Positions 1 to 5,766 of a stretch of DNA of 6,309 nucleotides are shown piece by piece. This DNA comes from Bacillota bacterium (GTDB lineage Bacteria; Bacillota_A; Clostridia; Peptostreptococcales; Anaerovoracaceae), in the NCBI GenBank assembly GCA_017547345.1, contig JAFYPY010000079.1, positions 1-6,309 of the forward strand, in the 5' to 3' direction. Below the pieces are notes generated by a model. It ran no database searches. It was not told the DNA's origin and saw only the letters and a list, made by a program, of their open reading frames with translations. A program made the position numbers and the translations under genes. How positions within the stretch are numbered: position 1 is the first letter of the stretch; the number at the start of each line of letters is the position of its first letter.

Positions 1-119
1 ATTAAGTAGGTCAACACGCAGTTGGCAGACTAAATTACACGTTGCACGTGTCCCGCGAGGATTAAGGGCTTTGCCCGCATGTGAAAAACCCCGCGTTCTA
101 CGCGGGGTTGGTTTTTTTT
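1..119 (+). ncRNA. Probable 3' end of a structured non-coding RNA (class not identified, 5' part outside window)
   Basis: This stretch is about 50% GC over its first 80 bases, clearly richer than the sequence after it, and has no credible reading frame: the only open plus-strand frame runs straight through the terminator. Small hairpins can be drawn at 37-51 (ACACG, loop TTGCA, CGTGT), at 53-60 (a CC/GG stem capped by the GNRA-type loop GCGA) and at 66-76 (GGGC, loop TTT, GCCC). As an alternative to the first hairpin, 45-50 can pair with 78-83 and enclose the other two. A strong intrinsic terminator follows directly. Compact GC-rich hairpins ending in a terminator are typical of stable Firmicutes RNAs. 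It does not look like the 3' end of tmRNA, RNase P RNA or a tRNA. The raiA-motif RNA or a 6S relative are possibilities, but only as recollection. It could instead be the untranslated tail of an upstream mRNA. Confidence 0.4.
87..119 (+). terminator. Strong Rho-independent terminator
   Basis: A perfect 9-bp stem (AACCCCGCG at 87-95 with CGCGGGGTT at 101-109) encloses the 5-nt loop TTCTA. After GG at 110-111 comes a run of eight T (112-119). It ends whatever transcript enters from the left and separates it from the promoter at 150-178. A run of five A before the stem (84-88) would give only weak termination on the opposite strand. Confidence 0.92.
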
Positions 120-149
120 ATTTATGGGAGGACTTTCTTCTCTAAAACA

Positions 150-178
150 TTGGAAAATACATATTTGTGTGTTATAAT
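150..178 (+). promoter_or_regulatory. Sigma-A type promoter of the five-gene unit
   Basis: The -35 box TTGGAA (150-155) and the perfect -10 box TATAAT (173-178) are separated by 17 bp. Transcription should start near 185, leaving a leader of about 30 nt before the start codon at 216. That is too short for a riboswitch, T-box or attenuator. No terminator appears until 4561, so this is the likely promoter for all five genes from the amidohydrolase to rqcP. Confidence 0.82.
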
Positions 179-200
179 AAAGTGTTAAAATATGCTCAAG

Positions 201-206
201 AAAGGA
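201..206 (+). promoter_or_regulatory. Ribosome binding site that fixes the amidohydrolase start
   Basis: AAAGGA lies 9 nt before the ATG at 216. The in-frame ATG at 192 lies upstream of this site, has no Shine-Dalgarno sequence of its own and would be only about 7 nt from the predicted transcript end. Start 216 is therefore preferred, removing eight residues from the longest frame. Confidence 0.75.
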
Positions 207-215
207 ATAAAAATT

Positions 216-1502
216 ATGCTATTCAAAAACATTACAATCCTAGACGAGAACTTAGAAATCAAAAATAACATGTATGTTGTCACAGAAGCGGACAGAATTA
301 AATATATAGGAGAAGAAAGACCAGAAGGTACTTTCGAAAGAGAATATGACGGAAAGGGCAGACTGTTAATGTCAGGTTTCTATAATGCTCATGCACATTC
401 TCCAATGTCACTAATGAGAGGATATGGCGAAAACCTTGCATTATCCGATTGGCTAAATACAAAAATTTTCCCATTTGAAGATAAGCTTGATGGCAACGCC
501 GTATATTGGGGAACACTACTTTCCTATGCTGAATCCTTAAGATTTGGTATCGTTTCCTCAAGTGACATGTACTACTTTATGGATGAAATGGCGAAGGCTA
601 CAGCGGATGCTGGCATCAAGGGTAACCTTTCAAGATCTATCGTACACTTTAGTGACAGCGATCCATGGGAACTTCCTTCTATGCACGAAATGAAGCGTAC
701 ATTCGAAGAATATCATAATACTTGTGATGGAAGAATAAAGATGGATATGAGCATCCATGCTGAATACACATCAAACCCAATCGCAGTTACTGCAGTAGCA
801 GATTACGCAAAGTCTGTTGGAGCTAACATGCAGGTTCATGTTTCCGAATCAAAGAGCGAACACGAAGAATGCAAAGGTCGACACGGCAAGACTCCTACTA
901 AGTACTTCTTAGATCTTGGTCTTTTAGATGTTCCTACAACTTGTGCACACTGCATTTGGCTTGAAGATGAAGACTTTGATATCCTAAAGGAAAAGGGTGC
1001 GACAATTGCAGCAAACCCTATCAGTAACCTAAAGCTTGCAAGTGGTGTAAGTAATGTTCCAAAGATGCTTGAAAAGGGCATCAACGTTGCAATCGGTACT
1101 GACAGTACTGCAAGTAATAATAGCTTAAACTTCATCGAAGAAATGAAAGTATTTGCAACTGCATCAAAGATGTACTACGGAGATCCTAAGGCTGTATCAC
1201 CAAGCCAGACACTTTATGCTGCGACTAGAGCAGGTGCTCTAAGCCAGGGAAGAACAGACTGTGGTATCTTAAAGGAAGGTGCAAAGGCCGACTTAATCGT
1301 TGTGGACATTTCAGGTGTACATATGCACCCAATCCATGACCTAAAGAATAACCTTGTTTACTCTGCATCAGGTTCTGATGTGAAGATGACTATGGTAGAT
1401 GGTAAGGTTCTATATGAAGATGGGGACTTTATCACAATTGATATTGAAAGAACTATTTACGAAGCGGAAAAGGCTACAAAGAATATTCTAGCCCAGTTAT
1501 AA
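216..1502 (+). CDS. Amidohydrolase, 5'-methylthioadenosine/S-adenosylhomocysteine deaminase family
   Basis: This 428-residue protein belongs to the TIM-barrel metal-dependent amidohydrolases (TrzN/MtaD/SsnA group). Family members deaminate methylthioadenosine and S-adenosylhomocysteine to inosine derivatives in the cytoplasm. A small N-terminal strand region (1-50) leads into the barrel. The visible metal-site residues are the HxH pair H59/H61, H208 in QVHVSES with the catalytic E211, H245 in CAHC, and D296 in GTDSTASNNSLN. E88 and H181 match ribose and substrate contacts known in Thermotoga TM0936. R140 matches one arginine that holds the substrate tail, but the second (R148 there) aligns with M156. 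The C-terminal part (from about 355: ADLIVVD, then MVDGKVLYEDG) is the usual second half of the composite beta domain. It is the first gene of the unit and lies 16 nt before the flippase gene. The family is secure, but the exact substrate is not: other adenosine-like or pterin-like compounds are possible. Confidence 0.87.
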   Translation: MLFKNITILDENLEIKNNMYVVTEADRIKYIGEERPEGTFEREYDGKGRLLMSGFYNAHAHSPMSLMRGYGENLALSDWLNTKIFPFEDKLDGNAVYWGTLLSYAESLRFGIVSSSDMYYFMDEMAKATADAGIKGNLSRSIVHFSDSDPWELPSMHEMKRTFEEYHNTCDGRIKMDMSIHAEYTSNPIAVTAVADYAKSVGANMQVHVSESKSEHEECKGRHGKTPTKYFLDLGLLDVPTTCAHCIWLEDEDFDILKEKGATIAANPISNLKLASGVSNVPKMLEKGINVAIGTDSTASNNSLNFIEEMKVFATASKMYYGDPKAVSPSQTLYAATRAGALSQGRTDCGILKEGAKADLIVVDISGVHMHPIHDLKNNLVYSASGSDVKMTMVDGKVLYEDGDFITIDIERTIYEAEKATKNILAQL

Positions 1503-1518
1503 AGAAAGGACATTTAGA

Positions 1519-3135
1519 ATGTCAAGCAATAAAATCTTAAAAGGAACTGCTATCCTTGCGGTGGCAGGTATATTGGTAAAAGTATTAGGTGCTATATTCA
1601 AAATACCGCTGAATGCTTTAATAGGTGTAGAAGGGCTTGCATATTATAGCTATGCTTATCCTTTATATTCTCTATTACTTGTTGTAGCCACGGCAGGGTT
1701 ACCGGTAGCAATTTCTAGGCTAGTATCCGAAAAAATTGCGGTCAATGACTATACTAGTGCACAAAGGGTATTTAAGCTATCTAGATGGCTTATGTTTGGA
1801 GTAGGTTTAGTATCCTTCCTAATATGTTTCTTTGGTGCTGAGTTAATGGCCGAGTATGTTTATAAGGATCCGGGTGCGGTTCTTCCTATCAAGGCTATTG
1901 CACCGGCCTTAATATTTGTACCTATTATGTCTTCTTATAGAGGATATTTTCAGGGTACACAAAACATGAATCCAACAGCTATTTCACAGTTTGTAGAACA
2001 GATAGTTAGAGTGGGAGTAGGTCTACTAGCGACTATATTGCTACTTGATATGGGCCTTGATGCGGCAGCTGCGGGAGCAACCTTTGGTGCTCCAATGGGC
2101 GCTGTTGGAGGACTTATCGTAATTGCTTTAATATATAAGCTTAATGGAAAGGCAATTGCATACCATGTAAACCATAGCATTAAGACTCAAACCCATGAAA
2201 CAAATGGACAAATCATTAAGCAGATTTTAGCTATCGCGGTACCAATTACTATAGGTGCGTCCATTGCGCCTATGATGAATTTTGCAGATAGTGCCATAGT
2301 AGTAAGAAGGTTGCTAGACGCAGGCTTTGCTCTTGGCGAAGCAAGAGACTTGTTCGGTGAACTAAGTGGTTACTGCACAACTATGATAGGGCTTCCTCAG
2401 GTAATTACTCAAGGCATTGCTGTTTCTATGGTTCCGGCAGTTGCGGCGGCATTTAAGCTCAAAAACAAAGTGGAACTTACTGATAGTATTAATATGGGGA
2501 TGCGCATCAGCATGATTGTTGGAATGCCGTGTGCTGTTGGTATGATGGTGCTTGCTGAACCAATTTTAGTATTCATCTTTGGCATGGATGAAGAAACAAT
2601 TGCAGCGGCTATACATGCGGCACCTACTCTTCAGATTATGTGTGCGGGTGTTGTGCTTATGGCGTTATTGTCTACAACGAATGGTATTTTACAAGGAATT
2701 GATAAGCAACTTCTTCCTGTAAAGAATGAAGCCATAAGTGCCGTGCTAAAAATCGTAGTTACTTATGTTCTAGTTGCTATTCCATCATTAAACATTATGG
2801 GAGCAGCTATAGGTTCTGTAGTTGCATACGGTGTTGCTTTTGCACTAAATATGAGAGATTTATACAAATATGCACAGGTAAAGGTAGACATTGGTCTAGC
2901 GTTTGTAAAACCTATAATAGCATCAGTTCTTATGGGAACTGCAGCTTTTGCGGCATTCAAATTATTGCTTATGATAATTGAAAGTCAGACGTTAGCTATG
3001 TTTGGTTCTATTATGGTTGGTGTTATTACTTATGTTGTGTTAATCTTCGCGCTAAAGGCAATCAAGAAGGAAGAAATTGCTATGCTTCCTAAGGGCGATA
3101 AACTAATTAAAATCGCAGATAAATTCATAAAATAG
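1519..3135 (+). CDS. MOP-family lipid/polysaccharide flippase, SpoVB/YtgP/YabM type
   Basis: This 538-residue, very hydrophobic membrane protein has about 14 predicted helices, the usual count for the MATE-like MOP (PST) flippases. Family members move undecaprenyl-linked precursors across the membrane: B. subtilis YtgP is the MurJ lipid II flippase, and SpoVB acts in spore cortex synthesis. Family marks are the N-terminal segment KGTAILAVAGILVKVLGAIF (8-27), GLPVAISRLVSE (60-71), and SYRGYFQGTQNMNPTAIS (139-156) followed by QFVEQIVRV. A polar loop near 205-230 separates the two six-helix halves, and the tail (514-538) is lysine-rich and cytosolic. AAAGGA at 1505-1510 is its ribosome binding site. 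Its place directly before mazG is that of B. subtilis yabM, whose role is not well defined. Whether this protein is the essential lipid II flippase depends on whether the genome has another copy. I therefore give no gene symbol. Confidence 0.88.
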   Translation: MSSNKILKGTAILAVAGILVKVLGAIFKIPLNALIGVEGLAYYSYAYPLYSLLLVVATAGLPVAISRLVSEKIAVNDYTSAQRVFKLSRWLMFGVGLVSFLICFFGAELMAEYVYKDPGAVLPIKAIAPALIFVPIMSSYRGYFQGTQNMNPTAISQFVEQIVRVGVGLLATILLLDMGLDAAAAGATFGAPMGAVGGLIVIALIYKLNGKAIAYHVNHSIKTQTHETNGQIIKQILAIAVPITIGASIAPMMNFADSAIVVRRLLDAGFALGEARDLFGELSGYCTTMIGLPQVITQGIAVSMVPAVAAAFKLKNKVELTDSINMGMRISMIVGMPCAVGMMVLAEPILVFIFGMDEETIAAAIHAAPTLQIMCAGVVLMALLSTTNGILQGIDKQLLPVKNEAISAVLKIVVTYVLVAIPSLNIMGAAIGSVVAYGVAFALNMRDLYKYAQVKVDIGLAFVKPIIASVLMGTAAFAAFKLLLMIIESQTLAMFGSIMVGVITYVVLIFALKAIKKEEIAMLPKGDKLIKIADKFIK

Positions 3136-3144
3136 AGGAAACTG

Positions 3145-3987
3145 ATGAAAGAAAAATATGAACATTTAATCAAATCAGCATCCACTGATGAGGAGGCAAT
3201 TACAAGATTAAAAGAAATCGTTGCTATCCTTAGAATTGAATGCCCATGGGACAAAAAGCAAACCCATGAAACATTGAGGAGCTGTATGATAGAAGAAGCC
3301 TACGAAGTTGTTGAGGCGATTAACGTTCAAAATGACGAAAACTTGGAAGAAGAACTAGGTGACGTTATGCTTCAAGTTGTTTTCCATTCTAACTTGGCAG
3401 AGGAAAAAAATAGGTTTAACCTTACCGATGTAATAAACAAAGAATGTGAAAAGATGATAAGAAGACACCCACATGTTTTTTTGCAGGAAAACTCAAATAA
3501 TGATATAAATTCTATTGACAAAGTACTTGAAAAATGGGAGAATATCAAGGCGGCTGAGAAACAGACACAAACTGCAATGAGCCGCATGGACAGTGTTCCA
3601 AGAGCACTTCCGGCTCTTACAAGAGCAACAAAAATTCAAAAGAGAGCGGCCGAGGTCGGTTTTGATTGGGATGACATTTCCGGTGCCTTAGATAAGGTAA
3701 AAGAAGAAACGGAAGAGGTTATACAAGCAGACAGACAAAAGGATAGTTCAGAGCATATAGCAGAAGAACTAGGCGACTTACTTTTCGCAGTAGTAAATGT
3801 TGCAAGATTTTTGAAGGTCGATCCCGAAGAAGCTTTAGACTCCGCGACTAGGAAGTTTATTAGACGATTCTCTTATGTTGAACAGCAAAGTTTGGCTTGC
3901 GGCAAACAGCTAGAAAACATGAGTTTGGAAGAGATGGACGAGTTGTGGGATGAGGCCAAAAGGCTTGAAAGAAATATAAAAAAGTAA
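3145..3987 (+). CDS. mazG: Nucleoside triphosphate pyrophosphohydrolase MazG
   Basis: MazG hydrolyses (d)NTPs to NMP and pyrophosphate, clearing non-canonical nucleotides and, in E. coli, modulating the stringent response. The 280 residues hold two tandem MazG domains. The first has CPWDKKQTHETL (33-44), the metal-binding EEAYE (50-54), EELGD (69-73) and RRHPHVF (106-112). The second has KIQKRAAEVGFDW (163-175), EETEE (187-191) and EELGD (207-211). Both acidic metal sites look intact. The length is close to E. coli MazG (263). It lacks the N-terminal methylase-like domain fused to MazG in B. subtilis YabN (about 490 residues). Its ribosome binding site AGAGGA (3134-3139) overlaps the stop codon of the flippase gene, 9 nt before the start, which suggests translational coupling. 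A T7 run at 3476-3482 lies inside the gene, but the frame is intact. Confidence 0.95.
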   Translation: MKEKYEHLIKSASTDEEAITRLKEIVAILRIECPWDKKQTHETLRSCMIEEAYEVVEAINVQNDENLEEELGDVMLQVVFHSNLAEEKNRFNLTDVINKECEKMIRRHPHVFLQENSNNDINSIDKVLEKWENIKAAEKQTQTAMSRMDSVPRALPALTRATKIQKRAAEVGFDWDDISGALDKVKEETEEVIQADRQKDSSEHIAEELGDLLFAVVNVARFLKVDPEEALDSATRKFIRRFSYVEQQSLACGKQLENMSLEEMDELWDEAKRLERNIKK

Positions 3988-4000
3988 TTCATATGTTTTA

Positions 4001-4006
4001 AGGAGG
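4001..4006 (+). promoter_or_regulatory. Perfect Shine-Dalgarno site of the HU gene
   Basis: AGGAGG lies 8 nt before the ATG at 4015 and only 5 nt before an in-frame GTG at 4012. Spacing, codon preference and the family's usual MNK N-terminus all favour 4015. It is the strongest ribosome binding site in this unit, fitting the high HU level a cell needs. An ATG-TGA pair at 4010-4015 overlaps the start but is too close to the site to be used efficiently. Confidence 0.8.
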
Positions 4007-4014
4007 AAAATGTG

Positions 4015-4293
4015 ATGAATAAGGCTGAATTAGTAGCTGCAGTAGCAGAAAAAACTAATTTTACAAAGAAGGATGCAGAATTAGCTATCAATGCATTAGT
4101 TGCAAGTGTTGAAGAAGCTCTAGTTAAGGGTGAAAAGGTACAGTTAATCGGATTTGGTACTTTCGAAACTAGAGAAAGAAAAGCTAGACAGGGCAGAAAT
4201 CCTAGAAAGCCAGAAGAAGTAATCGAAATCGAAGCTTCAAAGGCTCCAGTTTTTAAGGCTGGTAAGGCATTAAAGGACGCTGTAAACAAATAG
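4015..4293 (+). CDS. hup: HU-family DNA-binding protein
   Basis: HU is the abundant histone-like nucleoid protein. It binds DNA as a dimer without strong sequence specificity, bends it and restrains supercoils. The 92-residue length is standard. The N-terminus [20 protein letters not shown] (1-20) forms the helical dimer part. The family signature [18 protein letters not shown] (46-63) carries the basic arm and the intercalating proline P63, and the chain ends with the usual [14 protein letters not shown] helix. Nothing is truncated. It sits 27 nt after mazG and 21 nt before rqcP. HU between mazG and the S4 gene is a familiar clostridial arrangement, whereas B. subtilis has its HU gene elsewhere. 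I found no convincing promoter of its own just upstream, so it appears to be transcribed with the unit. One hidden inside mazG cannot be excluded. Confidence 0.96.
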   Translation: MNKAELVAAVAEKTNFTKKDAELAINALVASVEEALVKGEKVQLIGFGTFETRERKARQGRNPRKPEEVIEIEASKAPVFKAGKALKDAVNK

Positions 4294-4314
4294 TTTTAGC
4301 GGACTCAGATAAGT

Positions 4315-4554
4315 ATGAGAATAGATAAGTTTCTAAAAAATTCTAGACTCATTAAGCGTCGCACGGTTGCCAAAGACGCTTGTGATCAAGGGCGAGTTTT
4401 TGTAAACGATAAGGTTGCAAAAGCTGGCACGGAGGTCAAGGTTGGCGACATCATAAAGATTGAATTCGGTAATAGTTCAATAACTGCAAAGGTATTGAAA
4501 TTAAGCGAATCATGTAAAAAAGAAGACGCAGCAACAATGTATGAAATGATATAA
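4315..4554 (+). CDS. rqcP: S4-domain RNA-binding protein RqcP (YabO)
   Basis: This 79-residue protein is almost entirely an S4 RNA-binding fold. In B. subtilis RqcP (YabO) binds stalled 50S subunits with peptidyl-tRNA and works with RqcH to add alanine tails to incomplete chains, marking them for degradation. The N-terminus MRIDKFLKNSRLIKRRTVAK (1-20), then CDQGRVFVNDKVAK and VKVGD, matches that family closely. It includes R2 and R16, the arginines I recall as needed for ribosome binding. The C-terminus KKEDAATMYEMI is also typical. The older name for this type is HslR-like heat-shock protein. The ribosome binding site is weak: the best candidate is GCGGA at 4299-4303, 11 nt from the start, so translation may depend partly on coupling with hup 21 nt upstream. 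It is the last gene of the unit, and the terminator begins 7 nt after its stop. Confidence 0.92.
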   Translation: MRIDKFLKNSRLIKRRTVAKDACDQGRVFVNDKVAKAGTEVKVGDIIKIEFGNSSITAKVLKLSESCKKEDAATMYEMI

Positions 4555-4560
4555 AGGAAG

Positions 4561-4593
4561 ACACCGTTTGATTCGTTCAGATGGTGTTTTTTT
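4561..4593 (+). terminator. Rho-independent terminator ending the first unit
   Basis: An 11-bp stem (ACACCGTTTGA at 4561-4571 with TCAGATGGTGT at 4577-4587, two G-T pairs) encloses the loop TTCGT. It is followed by a T run to 4593, then ATTT. It lies just after the rqcP stop codon and directly before the next promoter. Confidence 0.9.
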
Positions 4594-4595
4594 AT

Positions 4596-4624
4596 TTGAC
4601 TAAAGTATTAAAGAAAACTATAAT
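4596..4624 (+). promoter_or_regulatory. Near-consensus sigma-A promoter of the pheA-aroB operon
   Basis: The -35 box TTGACT (4596-4601, one mismatch to TTGACA) and the perfect -10 box TATAAT (4619-4624) are 17 bp apart. Transcription should start near 4631, giving a leader of about 34 nt. That leader includes a T7 run (4639-4645) and the ribosome binding site AGGAGA (4654-4659). It has no room for a T-box, leader peptide or attenuator, so control by aromatic amino acids would have to act through a repressor or on the enzymes. Confidence 0.87.
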
Positions 4625-4664
4625 TTATTGTATATATATTTTTTTAATAGTTTAGGAGACTATC

Positions 4665-5765
4665 ATGACGGATTTGAAAATTATAAGAAAAGAAATCACA
4701 GATATAGACAATCAGATGGCAGAGTTATTCAAGGATAGAATGGCTTTGGTTGAGAAGGTTGCCGCATACAAAAAAGAAAAAGGACTTCCGATTCTTGATC
4801 CTGAAAGAGAGACTCAAGTTCTTCTTAATGGTGCAAATAGAATCGAAGACGTTGATTTGAAGTCATATTATGTTAGTTTCCTCAAAAATACAATGGAACT
4901 TTCACGCAAATATCAGAGCAGTATTTTAGAAGGCCTAAGAGTTGCATATTGTGGAACGGAAGGTGCATTTGCACATATCGCTACGACTAAAATTTTTCCT
5001 TCTGCGATTAAGGTGGCATATACCAGTTTCAAGAGGGCCTACGAAGCTGTAGAAAATGGTGAGTGCGACTGTGCGGTTCTTCCCGTAGAAAACAGTTTTG
5101 CGGGAGATGTAGGGCAAGTCAATGATTTGATGTTCTCTGGAAGTTTGTATGTTAATGGAATGTATGATCTTCCGATTACACACGACTTACTCGGTGTACA
5201 AGGAGCAACAATAAAGGATATTAAGACTGTAGTTAGCCACCCTCAAGCACTTTCTCAGTGTACAAGTTTTATTAAAGGCAATGAGCTAAAAGAGTTGGAA
5301 TATTCTAATACGGCTCTTGCTGCAGAATATGTGAAGAAAGCTAACGATAAGAGCATAGCAGCAGTAGCAAGCGCGGAATCTGCTAAGATATTTGGACTTG
5401 AAGTGGTAGCTAGAAGTATCAACGATGATAGGTCAAATACTACTCGTTTTGCTGTATTTTCAAGGGCTGAAAATCGTATAGGGACAAGTGATAGGCCTGC
5501 ATATTTTTCGCTTCTTTTCACAGCGAGAAACGAGGCCGGTTCTCTTGCAAAAGCGCTTACTATTTTAGGTAATTATGGTTTTAATATGAGAACACTTCGC
5601 TCTAGGCCTATGAAGGAACTTCTTTGGCAATACTATTTTTATATCGAAGCTGAAGGCAATATCTATGGCGAGGAAGGAACTAAATGTCTAGAAGAGTTAA
5701 AAGAACACTGTGATATGATTAAAGTGGTTGGCTCATATAATAATTTGTACAGCCAGGAGGACTAG
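4665..5765 (+). CDS. pheA: Bifunctional chorismate mutase/prephenate dehydratase (P-protein)
   Basis: This enzyme converts chorismate to prephenate and then to phenylpyruvate, the committed steps to phenylalanine. The 366 residues contain three domains. Residues 1-88 form an AroQ chorismate mutase with every active-site residue in place: R8, R25, K36, D45, R48, E49, S80 and Q84, each three or four positions below the E. coli equivalents. Residues 91-265 form the prephenate dehydratase, with VAYCGTEGAFAH, LPVENSFAG (139-147), SHPQALSQC and the catalytic TRF (260-262, T260). Residues 279-360 form an ACT domain expected to sense phenylalanine. In the ACT domain the E. coli regulatory motifs GALV and ESRP read GSLA (292-295) and RSRP (312-315), a variant I associate with clostridial enzymes. 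Allosteric behaviour may therefore differ from E. coli. It has its own promoter and is followed by aroB after one base. Confidence 0.96.
   Translation: MTDLKIIRKEITDIDNQMAELFKDRMALVEKVAAYKKEKGLPILDPERETQVLLNGANRIEDVDLKSYYVSFLKNTMELSRKYQSSILEGLRVAYCGTEGAFAHIATTKIFPSAIKVAYTSFKRAYEAVENGECDCAVLPVENSFAGDVGQVNDLMFSGSLYVNGMYDLPITHDLLGVQGATIKDIKTVVSHPQALSQCTSFIKGNELKELEYSNTALAAEYVKKANDKSIAAVASAESAKIFGLEVVARSINDDRSNTTRFAVFSRAENRIGTSDRPAYFSLLFTARNEAGSLAKALTILGNYGFNMRTLRSRPMKELLWQYYFYIEAEGNIYGEEGTKCLEELKEHCDMIKVVGSYNNLYSQED
5755..5760 (+). promoter_or_regulatory. Shine-Dalgarno site of aroB inside the end of pheA
   Basis: AGGAGG lies 6 nt before the aroB ATG at 5767 and is contained in the last codons of pheA. 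The stop TAG (5763-5765) is one base from the aroB start, so the two genes are probably translationally coupled. Confidence 0.82.
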
Positions 5766-5766
5766 T

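Noticed and set aside
2..145. Open plus-strand frame across the left edge, possibly the end of an upstream gene
   Set aside because: It reads straight through a perfect terminator hairpin and T run, and its translation resembles nothing recognisable.
192..215. Eight-residue N-terminal extension of the amidohydrolase starting at ATG 192
   Set aside because: There is no ribosome binding site before it, it would begin about 7 nt after the predicted transcription start, and AAAGGA is well placed for ATG 216.
836..1135. Minus-strand open frames opposite the amidohydrolase, flippase, mazG, hup and pheA genes
   Set aside because: They are antisense shadows of clearly recognisable plus-strand genes, with no family resemblance or start signals of their own.
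3476..3482. T7 run in mazG as a slippage or frameshift site
   Set aside because: The frame is intact and both domains are complete. A short homopolymer alone is expected in AT-rich DNA.
3515..3543. Internal promoter in mazG: perfect TTGACA followed 17 bp later by GAGAAT
   Set aside because: The -10 box is poor and the -35 codes for conserved-frame residues. It is not enough to call a promoter for hup.
4012..4014. GTG start for HU
   Set aside because: It lies only 5 nt from AGGAGG. ATG 4015 has better spacing and gives the standard MNK N-terminus.
4010..4015. ATG-TGA minimal reading frame before hup, possibly a start-stop regulatory element
   Set aside because: It is only 3 nt from the Shine-Dalgarno site, and such overlaps arise easily by chance. 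Nothing else supports regulation.
4631..4664. T-box, attenuator or leader peptide before pheA
   Set aside because: The leader is only about 34 nt, is AT-rich and has no hairpin or small reading frame rich in phenylalanine codons.
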